A stretch of DNA of 64,000 nucleotides, from positions 1 through 64,000 of the forward strand of contig NZ_JACIJP010000001.1 in NCBI RefSeq assembly GCF_014199435.1. Direction: 5' to 3'. A program made the translations under genes and the position numbers. The notes under the pieces were generated by a model, which was given only the letters and a program-made list of their open reading frames with translations, ran no database searches and was not told the DNA's origin. Positions 17,412 to 26,120 of this stretch are shown here, one piece after another; position 1 is the stretch's first letter, and each line of letters opens with the position of its first letter. This stretch comes from Sphingobium subterraneum. GTDB taxonomy: Bacteria; Pseudomonadota; Alphaproteobacteria; Sphingomonadales; Sphingomonadaceae.

Positions 17412-17837
17412 CGATGTCCAACATGTAAATACAGTGAAATATATGTAAAAAATTCACCCTCCATCCATTGGATGTCAATTGCAAATTTATCAATACTGTA
17501 AATATGTCTTAATAAATGGATTTTACGGCCAAGATGAGGCCGGTTCTGTGCGCATGCCAAGAATCGCTGCTTTCGCGGCCGGGAAAAAGGCTGTCGAACG
17601 CCCGCCCGCATTTTGCTCCACTTGCCCCAAATCCACACATTGACCGGATTCGCGTTAGGTTACGCTGCTGTCTTACCCACCTGGGGGATGCGGTGCAGCA
17701 TGGGGCGCGGCACTATCCCCCTGCAGATAAGCAATAAGGTCGAAGGTCAGGAGCGGGCCGGGGTGAAAGGTGCGCCGATGCGGCGTATCGGCGCTGCATC
17801 TTATGTGCTTGGGCGATTGATCAACAGGGGATTTTTT
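17412..17837. promoter_or_regulatory. Long divergent intergenic region with repeated TGTAAATA-type motifs
   Basis: The 426-base gap between the LuxR-type gene and the PEPxxWA gene is AT-rich over 17415-17520, unlike its surroundings. ACATGTAAATACAGT (just upstream of the LuxR start), ATATGTAAA and ACTGTAAATATGT recur there; the first and last are imperfect inverted copies of each other. They could be operators for the LuxR-type protein. No further gene is visible in the gap, and the CDS begins only at 17838. Confidence 0.35.
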
Positions 17838-18581
17838 ATGAAGAAGTGCATGTTTGGACTTGTGTCCGTCGCGACCATTGCGATGGCGACAGTGCCAGCG
17901 GAGGCGGCGACGTATCTCATTACGTATAAGGGTCATGTTACGAGCGGTGTGGACTACACCGGGGATTTCGGGGTTTCGCCGGGCAGCAGCCTGGTCGGAT
18001 TGGCTTATACGGCCGTTTACACCCTAACATATCCGTTGGCGGGAGCGCTGGAGTACAATGATGGTGTCCTACATTACGTAGACGGGGGCGTGACAGGTGG
18101 CGGCTCACCATCCCCTGTATCGGCAATTTTTACCATGAACGGCATAAGTAAAGTTGTGGATGGTGGTTATCGCGGCGTAGCTAGTAGATATGGAGGCAAC
18201 GGTAGTCAGATATTCAATGAAGTTAGCGAATTTCATTACAGCAGCAATGGACAAGTTCGCAAACATATTGATAGTTCCGTCGTGCGTGATTTTTTCAGCA
18301 CCTTCATTACTACAATCGATCTGACCGCAAATTTAAGTTATATCGTTGATAAAAATCGCGACAGAACTTTAGGTCATTTCGAATTCATTGATCAAAATTT
18401 CCAAACAAGCAGTTACACTAGTAGCAGTTCCGGCTCCTTTGACGTCGACAGCGTCACCGTCGCGCCCGCCCCCACAGCCGCCGTGCCCGAACCGGCGACC
18501 TGGGCGATGATGCTCGCGGGCTTTGGCGCGATGGGCGCGGCCACGCGCCGTCGCCGCTCGACGGCCGTGCGCTTCGCCTGA
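17838..18581 (+). CDS. PEPxxWA-CTERM sorting-domain protein
   Basis: A 247-residue exported protein. It has a signal peptide (MKKCMFGLVSVATIAMATVPAEA), a body without recognisable domain, and a C-terminal sorting signal VPEPATWAMMLAGFGAMG followed by ATRRRR. That is the PEPxxWA variant of PEP-CTERM, processed by an exosortase/archaeosortase-type enzyme not in this window. ATG 17838 has ACAGGGG upstream. The middle (about 18150-18410) is markedly AT-rich compared with the C-terminal tag, so the body may have a different origin. A role at the cell surface or in exopolysaccharide/biofilm matrix is inferred from the sorting class only. Confidence 0.85.
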   Translation: MKKCMFGLVSVATIAMATVPAEAATYLITYKGHVTSGVDYTGDFGVSPGSSLVGLAYTAVYTLTYPLAGALEYNDGVLHYVDGGVTGGGSPSPVSAIFTMNGISKVVDGGYRGVASRYGGNGSQIFNEVSEFHYSSNGQVRKHIDSSVVRDFFSTFITTIDLTANLSYIVDKNRDRTLGHFEFIDQNFQTSSYTSSSSGSFDVDSVTVAPAPTAAVPEPATWAMMLAGFGAMGAATRRRRSTAVRFA

Positions 18582-18641
18582 CTTGTGTGCGTGAAGGGGA
18601 GGCCCGGCCGGGTGGAGAGCGTGCCTCCTTCTTTTCTGCCA

Positions 18642-18681
18642 CCCGCCGCGCCGCCCATCCCTTGTGGCGCGGCGCGGCGGG
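18642..18681 (+). terminator. Strong hairpin between convergent genes
   Basis: CCCGCCGCGCCGC (18642-18654) pairs perfectly over 13 bp with GCGGCGCGGCGGG (18669-18681), followed by CCTTTCCT. It lies 60 bases after the PEPxxWA gene and just before the stop of the convergent MFS gene, so it can serve as an intrinsic-type terminator for the former and possibly both. Confidence 0.65.
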
Positions 18682-18687
18682 CCTTTC

Positions 18688-20016
18688 CTAATCACGATCG
18701 ATCAGGCTCGTATGCTTCGTGTCGCTCATGCGGATATAGACGATCAGCGAGAGACCGATCATCCCGCTGACATACCAGTAGAAGCTCGATTCGATGCCCC
18801 AGCTCTTGAGTTGGAGGGCGACATATTCCGCGCTGCCGCCGAAGACTGCGTTGGCGATGGCGTAAGGCAGGGCGACGCCCAATGTGCGGATATGCGCGGG
18901 GAACATCTCGGCCTTTACCACTGCACTGATGGCCGTATAGCAGCTCACCGCCAGCAACGCGGCGAGGACGAGGGCGAAAGCGACGAGGGGATCATTCGTC
19001 GTCTGGAGCGCATGGAACATCGGTATGGTACCAAGAAGGCCCAGCACGCCGAAGGCAATCATCAACGGCTTGCGTCCGATCCGGTCGGATAGCGCGCCCA
19101 TGAGCGGCTGTACCAGCATGAAGAGAAACAGCGCCGCCGCCATGATCCAGCTCGCCGTCTCACGCGAGAAGCCGGACGTGTTGACGAGATATTTCTGCAT
19201 GTAGGTGCTGTAGGTATAGAAGGCGAGCGTTCCCCCGGCGGTCAGCGCGATCACCAGCAACGCCGCGCCGGGATGCTCACGCCACAGGCCAAGGAAGGAC
19301 GAGCGGGGCGCATCGCTGGCGCTGGTCTTGTCGAACGCGGTGGTTTCCAGCATGCCCCGCCGTAGCATCAGTACGCACAGGGCGAGCACGCCGCCAATCG
19401 CGAAAGGAATGCGCCAGCCCCAGCTTTCCAGTGCAGTTTCGGAGAGAATTGCCTGCAGCACCAGCAGCACGGCGAGCGCCAGCAACTGCCCCATGATGAG
19501 CGTCACATATTGGAAGCTCGACCAGAAGCCGCGGCGCGTGCTGCCCGCCATTTCCGAAAGATAGGTCGCGCTCGCGCCATATTCGCCGCCCACACTCAGC
19601 CCCTGCAACAGTCGGGCGAGCACCAGCAACACGGGTGCCCAGATGCCGATGGCGGCATAGCCGGGCGTCGCGGCGATCAGCAACGATCCGGCGCACATCA
19701 TCAATATGGAGATGGTCAGCCCCGCCTTGCGCCCGTGTCGGTCCGAATAGACCCCCATCGCCCACGCGCCGATCGGCCGCATCAGGAAACCGACGGCGAA
19801 CACCGCACCGGTGCTCAGCAGTTGCGCCGTGCGGTCTCCGCTGGGGAAAAAGACCGGCGCAAAATAGAGCGTGAAGGCGGAATAGACGTACCAGTCGTAC
19901 CATTCGACGAGATTGCCCGCCGAGCCGCCGAAAATGGAAACGAGGCGGCTGCGGGTGTGGTGCGCGGCAGGACGGGTCAATCGCGGCCTTTCATTCGTCG
20001 TGCGTTCATTCGTCAC
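18688..20016 (-). CDS. MFS transporter, metabolite:H+ symporter (KgtP/ProP-like)
   Basis: A 442-residue, twelve-helix transporter of the metabolite:H+ symporter group. The signature GNLVEWYDWYVYSAFTLYFAP opens the first helix, MGVYSDRHGRKAG is the MFS loop 2-3 motif, and RLLQGLSVGGEYGASATYL marks the family. Members import alpha-ketoglutarate, citrate, proline/betaine or shikimate; the substrate is not readable. It starts with GTG and overlaps the amidase stop by 11 bases, so the two are coupled. Confidence 0.85.
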   Translation of the reverse strand: MTNERTTNERPRLTRPAAHHTRSRLVSIFGGSAGNLVEWYDWYVYSAFTLYFAPVFFPSGDRTAQLLSTGAVFAVGFLMRPIGAWAMGVYSDRHGRKAGLTISILMMCAGSLLIAATPGYAAIGIWAPVLLVLARLLQGLSVGGEYGASATYLSEMAGSTRRGFWSSFQYVTLIMGQLLALAVLLVLQAILSETALESWGWRIPFAIGGVLALCVLMLRRGMLETTAFDKTSASDAPRSSFLGLWREHPGAALLVIALTAGGTLAFYTYSTYMQKYLVNTSGFSRETASWIMAAALFLFMLVQPLMGALSDRIGRKPLMIAFGVLGLLGTIPMFHALQTTNDPLVAFALVLAALLAVSCYTAISAVVKAEMFPAHIRTLGVALPYAIANAVFGGSAEYVALQLKSWGIESSFYWYVSGMIGLSLIVYIRMSDTKHTSLIDRD

Positions 20017-20689
20017 CCTGGGGCTTGGGCAGAAGCAGGGCGAGCAGGATGGCGCGGCACTCTCCGTCGATGATGCCGTCGATCATTTCCGGCCGGAACC
20101 GGCGTTGGAAGGCGCGCACGGCGGCTTCCTGATCGGTGATGTCATAGCCGAAGCGTTCGAGCGCGAGCATGAAGCCGCTGTCGCTCCAGTGTGGGTCCAT
20201 CAGATGCTTGGTGGGGCGGGGGAGGGCGAGCCGTAAGCGGGCAAGCTGCGCCCAGGGGAACAGCTCGCCGGGGTCCTGCTTGCGGCCGGGCGCGATGTCG
20301 CTGTGCCCCACGACATTGCCGCGCGTGATACGATGGCGGGTGACGATCTGGTGCACCAGCGGGATGAGCGCCGCCATCTGCGTTTCGGGGAAGGGGCGGT
20401 ACCCCCATTCATGGCCGGGATTGACGATCTCTATGCCGATGCTGGCGGAATTGACGTCGCTTGTCCCGCGCCACCAGCTTTTGCCCGCGTGCCAGGCGCG
20501 CTTGCTCTCATCAACCATGCGGACGATCTGGCCGTCTTCGGTGACGACATAATGCGCGGACACTTTGGACTCCGGGTTGGCAAGCCAGTTGATGGCGCTC
20601 GCAGCGTCGGGCATCCCGGTGTAATGGAGGACGAGCAGCGAAACGGGCAGGCTGCGTTCATCGAAATTGGGTGACGGCGTTTCGATCAC
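20006..20689 (-). CDS. N-acetylmuramoyl-L-alanine amidase (AmpD/AmiD-like) with peptidoglycan-binding tail
   Basis: A 227-residue amidase_2 protein. Zinc-site residues are in LLVLHYTG and GHSDIAPGRKQDPGELFPW; the middle WHAGKSWWRG...NSASIGIEIVNPG is typical of the family. The last ~60 residues (from about DITDQEAAVRAFQRRFRPEMIDG) form a small peptidoglycan-binding domain, as in AmiD. There is no signal peptide, which favours a cytoplasmic role in muropeptide recycling. The start codon is GTG. It lies 86 bases after cheR and overlaps the MFS gene. Confidence 0.88.
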   Translation of the reverse strand: MIETPSPNFDERSLPVSLLVLHYTGMPDAASAINWLANPESKVSAHYVVTEDGQIVRMVDESKRAWHAGKSWWRGTSDVNSASIGIEIVNPGHEWGYRPFPETQMAALIPLVHQIVTRHRITRGNVVGHSDIAPGRKQDPGELFPWAQLARLRLALPRPTKHLMDPHWSDSGFMLALERFGYDITDQEAAVRAFQRRFRPEMIDGIIDGECRAILLALLLPKPQGDE

Positions 20690-20775
20690 CGGTTTCGTTC
20701 CCTGCCGCTTTGCTTATGTGGCTTCCTTAGACCCAGCAGCGGGGGCTGACAACCGGAGATGGAACGAGCGTCGCG

Positions 20776-21630
20776 TCAGGCGGCTTTCACCGAGGAGGCG
20801 TCTTCCTTGGGGCGCACGCGTTCGTAGATGCCGCGAAACTGCATACTGGCGGTGAAATCGATGGTCTGGCCGATCACCGTTTCGCCCGCGCCGAGGATCA
20901 GATAGCCGCCCGGTGCGCTGTGCCGCGCCAGACAGCCGAACACCTTGCGACGCATTTCCGCAGAAAAATAGAATTGCACGTTGCGGCACATGACAAGGTC
21001 ATAGCTGCCCGACGGTGCCTGCGGTTCGAACAGATTGTCGACGCGGAAGTCAATCATGTGGCGCAATTCCTGGCTGATCCGCCAGGTGTCGCCCGCCGGT
21101 TCGAACCAGCGCAGCAGATCGTTGACGGCAAGTCCGCGCTGCACATCGATCTGCGAGAAGAGGCCCGCCTGTGCGCGCTCGACGACGGAGGAGGAAATGT
21201 CCGTCGCGAGGATGCTGATCTGCCAGCCTTTCCACAGGTCGGCCTGTTTGCGCAGCGTCATCGCCAGCGAATAGGCTTCCTGCCCGGTGGAGCAGCCGGC
21301 GCTCCAAATACGCAGCGACTTTTCCTTCCGTGTCTGGGCAATGTGCGGCAGGATCTGTGTGGCGAGCATCTGGAAGACATGATGGTCGCGAAAGAAACTG
21401 CTTTCGTTGTTGAGCAGAGCATTGACCACGTCGTTGGCGAGGGGACCGCCGCCTTGGTCGGCGAGCCGCGCGACGAGATCTTCCAGCGAGCGCAGGCTGT
21501 TGGCGCGCATCAGCGGTTTCAATGATGTTTCGAGCCGCCACATGCGGTTCTCGCTCAGGACCTGACCGGTACGCGCCTCCAGCAACGCGGCGATCATCCG
21601 GATGGCTCCACTCTGGCGGGATCCGGTCAT
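20776..21630 (-). CDS. cheR: Chemotaxis protein methyltransferase CheR
   Basis: A 284-residue SAM-dependent enzyme that methylates glutamates of chemoreceptors. It has the N-terminal helical CheR domain (about 1-75), NNESSFFRDHHVF, the SAM motif LRIWSAGCSTGQEAYSLAM, and YDLVMCRNVQFYF. It is the last gene of the che cluster and overlaps cheB by four bases. No chemoreceptor gene is present in the window, so its substrates are encoded elsewhere. Confidence 0.95.
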   Translation of the reverse strand: MTGSRQSGAIRMIAALLEARTGQVLSENRMWRLETSLKPLMRANSLRSLEDLVARLADQGGGPLANDVVNALLNNESSFFRDHHVFQMLATQILPHIAQTRKEKSLRIWSAGCSTGQEAYSLAMTLRKQADLWKGWQISILATDISSSVVERAQAGLFSQIDVQRGLAVNDLLRWFEPAGDTWRISQELRHMIDFRVDNLFEPQAPSGSYDLVMCRNVQFYFSAEMRRKVFGCLARHSAPGGYLILGAGETVIGQTIDFTASMQFRGIYERVRPKEDASSVKAA

Positions 21631-22703
21631 GCCGCGATCCTGCTATATTGGCTGATGAACGCGGGCATCTGCTCGGGCGGTAGCACCGCGGCTGCCAGTC
21701 CCGCTTTCGATACCGACCCGGGCATGCCCCAAATGACCGCGCTGTCCTGGTCCTGCACGATAACGGTGCCGCCCGCGTTGACGATGGCGCGCGCGCCGTC
21801 GGTGCCGTCGCGACCCATGCCGGTGAGGACGATGCCGAGCGCGCCCGAGCCGTAGCTTTCCGCCATCGATCGGAACATCGGATTGACAGCGGGAAGGGAC
21901 TGCATATCGCCGTCACGGTCGTCCGAAATGACCGCTTCCACGCCCCCGCGTCCCCGCGGCACGCACAGAAGGTTGTGGCCGCCCGGCGCAATGTAGACAT
22001 GATTGTTGCGCAGCCGCTCGCCGTGACGCGCAATATCGACCGGCAGGTCGGTGGCGCGCGCGAGCTGGGTGGCGAAATGATGCATGAAATCGGTCGGCAG
22101 ATGCTGGGTCAGCAGGATCGGCACATTGAACTTGAGTTGCGCGCCCTTGAGCAGCGTGCTGAGCGCCGGAATGCCGCCGGTCGACGCACCGATGCCGATG
22201 CAGCGGAGCTGGAATTCCGGAGAGATGCTGTGCAGGGGCACGGCGGATTGTGCCCGCTTGCCCGGGCGAGCGCCGAGCCGCAGCACGCGGTCCACCAGAT
22301 TTTCGCTGAAGGCCGTGCGATAGTCGCCGATACCAGGCTTCAGGATAACGTCGCTCGCACCGTTTGCCAGCGCCTGCACGGCGTTCTGGCTGCCTTCCGC
22401 GCAATAGCCGGACAGCATGATAACGCGAGCACCGTGACACGCTTTGAGCACATCGGGAAGGGCATCCAGCCCGTTGCGGCCTGGCATTTCATGGTCGAGC
22501 AGGATGACGTCGACCATATTGTCTTCAAGATAGGCGAGGGCGACGCGGATATTGGACGCCTTGGCGGCGATCACGACGTCACTGCGGTTTGCAAAGATCT
22601 TTTCGACCGCCGATCGTACAACCAGCGAATCGTCCACGACCAGCACGCGCAGCGCCGGCATGGCTTCCGTGCTCCAGGAATTCGCCGACCGCATTACAGA
22701 CAT
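21627..22703 (-). CDS. cheB: Chemotaxis response regulator / protein-glutamate methylesterase CheB
   Basis: A 358-residue CheB. The receiver domain shows LRVLVVDDS, VILLDHEMP with the phosphorylated Asp, and the C-terminal esterase shows GIGASTGG (catalytic Ser), THLPTDFMHHF-like QHLPTDF (His) and VLTGMGRDGTDGA (Asp). It removes methyl groups or deamidates glutamines on receptors. ATG 22703 gives 358 residues; ATG 22661 (MPALRVL) has GGAGC upstream and is an equally plausible start. It overlaps cheR by four bases. Confidence 0.94.
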   Translation of the reverse strand: MSVMRSANSWSTEAMPALRVLVVDDSLVVRSAVEKIFANRSDVVIAAKASNIRVALAYLEDNMVDVILLDHEMPGRNGLDALPDVLKACHGARVIMLSGYCAEGSQNAVQALANGASDVILKPGIGDYRTAFSENLVDRVLRLGARPGKRAQSAVPLHSISPEFQLRCIGIGASTGGIPALSTLLKGAQLKFNVPILLTQHLPTDFMHHFATQLARATDLPVDIARHGERLRNNHVYIAPGGHNLLCVPRGRGGVEAVISDDRDGDMQSLPAVNPMFRSMAESYGSGALGIVLTGMGRDGTDGARAIVNAGGTVIVQDQDSAVIWGMPGSVSKAGLAAAVLPPEQMPAFISQYSRIAA

Positions 22704-22733
22704 TATTGAAACGACCTTGTCTGAATGGAGGAA

Positions 22734-23102
22734 TTAAATGACTCCGACGATCTGCAGCTTGCTTTCGAGCGTGTCGCGGTCGAACGGCTTCATGACATAT
22801 TCGTCAGCGCCCGCATCGAGTGCCGCCTTGATGTGCCCCAGACCGTTTTCCGTGGTGCAGAAGATCACCTTCGGACGCGAAGCCGCCGCCTTGGTGGCGG
22901 TCAGTTGCTGGAGAAACTCCATGCCGTTCATAACGGGCATGTTCCAGTCGAGCAGAACGACATCGTGCGATGCGCTCTCGCACTGGTTCAGGGCATCCCG
23001 ACCGTCGCACGCCTCGGAAACCGAGATGTTGAGTGATTCGAGAATATGACGAGCGACCTTACGAATGACCTTTGAATCATCGACGACCAGGCAATTTTTC
23101 AT
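22734..23102 (-). CDS. cheY: Single-domain response regulator CheY
   Basis: A ~122-residue receiver-only protein: acidic pocket VVDDS, phosphorylation site VVLLDWNMPVMNG, switch residue region FCTTEN and conserved lysine YVMKPFD. It would carry the phosphoryl signal from CheA to the flagellar motor, or act as a phosphate sink. I use ATG 23102 because AAGGGA is properly spaced from it; an ATG three codons upstream is too close to that site. It sits between cheW and cheB. Confidence 0.93.
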   Translation of the reverse strand: MKNCLVVDDSKVIRKVARHILESLNISVSEACDGRDALNQCESASHDVVLLDWNMPVMNGMEFLQQLTATKAAASRPKVIFCTTENGLGHIKAALDAGADEYVMKPFDRDTLESKLQIVGVI

Positions 23103-23174
23103 GTGATGCATCCCTTGATGTGCCTTGTTCCTGTCAGCATAGGCGGAAAAGCTGATCGAAACGTAAACGCGGGC

Positions 23175-23609
23175 TCACGCCGCCTGCGCAGTCATCGAAT
23201 TTTCGATTAAATTTCCGAGAGATATCAAAAAGTGGGGAGCGTTGTCGTGCAACAGCACGCCGCGTGCATATTTGCTCCAGACCGGATCGGGCCGTCCACG
23301 AACGGTATTCGGCTCGGAATCCTTGGCGACGATGTCTTTCACTTCGTCCACAAGAACGCCGTAACTGTGCCCTGCAATGTTGCAGACAATGGCATATTCG
23401 CGCCCCACATCGTCGACGGCGCCGTTAATCAGGGCCGCTGCGTCGAGGACGGTCAGCACGCGGCTGCGCAGCGCGGTGAGGCCCGCGACGTGCGGCGGGA
23501 CAGCGGGTACGTAGGAGAGTTCCTTGACCTTGACGACCGCTTCGATTTCGACCGTGTCGATAGCGATGGCGGTTCCTGCGACCGTTGCGAAGAGATACAG
23601 TCCGCTCAT
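23175..23609 (-). CDS. cheW: Chemotaxis coupling protein CheW
   Basis: A 144-residue CheW-like domain protein that links chemoreceptors to CheA. Visible features are LYLFATVAGTAIAIDTVEIEAVVKV at the start, VAGLTALRSRVLTVLDAAALI and YGVLVDEVKDIV. It overlaps the cheA stop by four bases (ATGA). Confidence 0.93.
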   Translation of the reverse strand: MSGLYLFATVAGTAIAIDTVEIEAVVKVKELSYVPAVPPHVAGLTALRSRVLTVLDAAALINGAVDDVGREYAIVCNIAGHSYGVLVDEVKDIVAKDSEPNTVRGRPDPVWSKYARGVLLHDNAPHFLISLGNLIENSMTAQAA

Positions 23610-26011
23610 GCCGTTTTCCTTTCGCTGTGCGCTGCGTGAATTGCTTCGAACAGGGCTTCACGGTCGTACCGGTAAATGCTGTCGTCACTGGGGGTGGCGG
23701 GTTTGCTGGCCGCCCGTAGCCGCACGATGGGGCAGGTCGCATCGCGGGGTTCGATGTCGGCATTGGTGCTCAACACGACCGCATCGCCGATTCCGGCATC
23801 GCCCTCGATGCCGAGCACGACTTCATATCCCGCGCGGATAAGGAGTGGTGCAAGGACGTTACGGTTCCAGTTGTCCTGTCCGTCGGCGATGATGCATTTC
23901 TTGGGAGCGGCCCCTGTTTCCAGCGTGTCCGGAAGGTCGGCAAACAGGCTGTAGCCGTCCACCACCTCCACCTGGCGGCCTTCGATCAGCGTCAGCCCGG
24001 CGACATGATCATAGGGTGCGCTCATGTCCAGCGTGACCGGGATCTCGAAAATGTCGACGATCGAGCGGATGGGGTAGCAGAGTTCGCGTTGACCATCGCG
24101 CAGGCGCAGGCAGGTGACGAGACCACTGTCGTTGCCGATGTCGGACGTCTGCACCGGCCGTACGGACGGAATGAGGCGCCCCTCGATCATGACATGCGCC
24201 TGACCGGCGGTCTGGCCGAAATGTGCGATCTCGATGTCCTCGACACGCTCGACGAGCGACAGGAGAATGATGCGGTCCTCGCCCGTCAGTTCCACGAACT
24301 GCAGGCCGCTGTGCAACTCGGTCGTCGGCGCATCGGCAACCGGCTGGCCCCACTGATCGCCCCTGCGGTTTGTTTCAAGGGGCAGTTCGGCCACATTGGC
24401 GATGCCCCCAGCGTCGAGCAGAAGCATCGGCTGGCCGTTATCGGGCAGGGTCATGCCCGCATAGACGCCCGCCGCCATGACCATCGGCGCGGCTGGCCGG
24501 ATGACCAGCTCTTCGTGATTTTCGACGCTCGAAACGGCAAGCGCGTACGGCAGGCCCGAGGACGAGCGCACGACCATGATGGAGCGGGGGCCGGTCTGTT
24601 CTGGCACCGGCAGGCCGACCACTTCCTCCAGGTCGATCATCGAATAGCGCAGGCCGCGGATCGCGGCCACGCGCGCCATGCCGAGCGTGGCGATTTCGAC
24701 CATCGGATTGTTTTCGTGCAGGATTTCGACCACCGCCGAGCGTGGAATGGCAAAGCTTTGCCCCCCTGCGTTCAGAATGAGGCCGGGAATGATGGTGAGC
24801 GTCAACGGCACACGCATGGTGATGGTGAGGCCGCGTCCCGGCGCGTTGGCGAGGCTGATGGCGCCGCCGATGCGTTCGATATTTGCACGCACGACATCCA
24901 TGCCGACGCCGCGTCCGGACACGGACGTGACCTCCTGGGCGGTCGAGAGGCCGGCGCTGAAGATCAGTTCCAGCCGTTCCTGTTCGGTCAGTTGGGCGAC
25001 GTCCTGCTGGGTCATGGCGCCTGAGGACACGACCTTGTTCACGACGGCGTTGACGTTGATGCCGCGCCCGTCGTCGCTGACCTCGATAACGATTTGGCTG
25101 CCCGACTGCCGGGCGGAAAGGCGCAATTGCCCCGCTTCCGGCTTTCCGGCCGCGCGGCGCTGTTCGGGCGTTTCGATGCCGTGGTCGATGCTGTTGCGCA
25201 CGATGTGGGTCAGCGGGTCCACCACCATTTCCACCATCTCGCGGTCCATTTCGACATCGCCGCCCTCGACGGTCAGGTCGACGATCTTGCCGAGGTCGCG
25301 GCTGAGGTCGCGCACCATGCGGGGCACCGCCATGAACAGGCGTTCGACGCGTTGTACGCGCGTCTTCGAGATGCTGTCGCGCATGTCGGCAATGCAGCCA
25401 GACAGGCGCTCGAATACCATTTCGAGTTCGGGGTCGCTTTCCCGCTCGCGCAGCCGACGGGCCAGTTCGTTGCGGGCCAGCACCATGTCGGAGACGCCGT
25501 TCATCAGCTGGTCGATGAGCGTGAGGGGCAGGCGGATGGTGCGGGCGGTGGCGCTCGGACGGCGCGGGTCCGCCACCGGCGAAATCTCGATTTCCTTAGC
25601 GCTTTCCTCGGTCACGACTTCGGACGCGGCGCATGCCATCGCGTAGCAATGATGCAGCGCCTGGATCAGCAGATCGTCATTTTCCTGGGGCAGGGGCGCC
25701 CCGGCTTCGACGGCCGAGCAGAGTTCCGCGATGCGATCCATGACCGACAGGACGGCGGAGATCGTTGCGCTGTCGGGGACGGCTTCGCCCGCGCGCACAT
25801 GCGAAAGCACGTCCTCGGCAGCGTGACTCAGCTTTTCGAAGCGGGGAAGGTTGAGAAAACCGCAGCTCCCCTTAACCGTATGGAAGAAACGGAAAACCGC
25901 ATCGAGCCGCTCGCGGTCACTGGGATCAGCTTCCCACGCAACAACTTCTCCGGCCAGAGCTTCCAGCGTTTCCTGTGTCTCGGCAATGAATTCCGCTAGT
26001 AACTCGTCCAT
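23606..26011 (-). CDS. cheA: Chemotaxis histidine kinase CheA with duplicated CheW-like domain and degenerate receiver tail
   Basis: About 801 residues from ATG 26011 (six codons inside the longest frame). Order: P1 Hpt domain with FFHTVKGSCGF (phosphorylated His44); a short linker with no recognisable P2 domain; P3 dimerisation helix (about 150-220); P4 ATPase with HIVRNSIDHGIE, SDDGRGIN and SVSGRGVGMDVV; P5 CheW-like domain (about 385-530); a second CheW-like domain (about 545-680); and a C-terminal receiver-like segment starting KKCIIADGQDNWNR. In this last part the phospho-acceptor strand reads DAVVLSTNADIEP, without a clear acidic pocket. It phosphorylates CheY and CheB. First of the overlapping cheA-cheW pair. 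Confidence 0.92.
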   Translation of the reverse strand: MDELLAEFIAETQETLEALAGEVVAWEADPSDRERLDAVFRFFHTVKGSCGFLNLPRFEKLSHAAEDVLSHVRAGEAVPDSATISAVLSVMDRIAELCSAVEAGAPLPQENDDLLIQALHHCYAMACAASEVVTEESAKEIEISPVADPRRPSATARTIRLPLTLIDQLMNGVSDMVLARNELARRLRERESDPELEMVFERLSGCIADMRDSISKTRVQRVERLFMAVPRMVRDLSRDLGKIVDLTVEGGDVEMDREMVEMVVDPLTHIVRNSIDHGIETPEQRRAAGKPEAGQLRLSARQSGSQIVIEVSDDGRGINVNAVVNKVVSSGAMTQQDVAQLTEQERLELIFSAGLSTAQEVTSVSGRGVGMDVVRANIERIGGAISLANAPGRGLTITMRVPLTLTIIPGLILNAGGQSFAIPRSAVVEILHENNPMVEIATLGMARVAAIRGLRYSMIDLEEVVGLPVPEQTGPRSIMVVRSSSGLPYALAVSSVENHEELVIRPAAPMVMAAGVYAGMTLPDNGQPMLLLDAGGIANVAELPLETNRRGDQWGQPVADAPTTELHSGLQFVELTGEDRIILLSLVERVEDIEIAHFGQTAGQAHVMIEGRLIPSVRPVQTSDIGNDSGLVTCLRLRDGQRELCYPIRSIVDIFEIPVTLDMSAPYDHVAGLTLIEGRQVEVVDGYSLFADLPDTLETGAAPKKCIIADGQDNWNRNVLAPLLIRAGYEVVLGIEGDAGIGDAVVLSTNADIEPRDATCPIVRLRAASKPATPSDDSIYRYDREALFEAIHAAHSERKTA

Positions 26012-26120
26012 ATGTCTCGCCCGACCCACATTGGAATGTCCTCTGAAGGGACTTTCCTATGATCGGCAGACAGGGTTAATTTGCGGTAAAGGCCGAAGTT
26101 ATTTCTTTGGAATGGGCACG

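Noticed and set aside
17705-17730. Sigma-54 promoter (GGCAC...TGC) before the PEPxxWA gene
   Set aside because: The distance from GG to GC is 14 bases, two more than the strict -24/-12 spacing.
26060-26085. CtrA box upstream of cheA
   Set aside because: TTAC-N6-TTAAC has a one-base short spacer and a mismatch, so it does not meet the consensus used for the 39.35 kb boxes.
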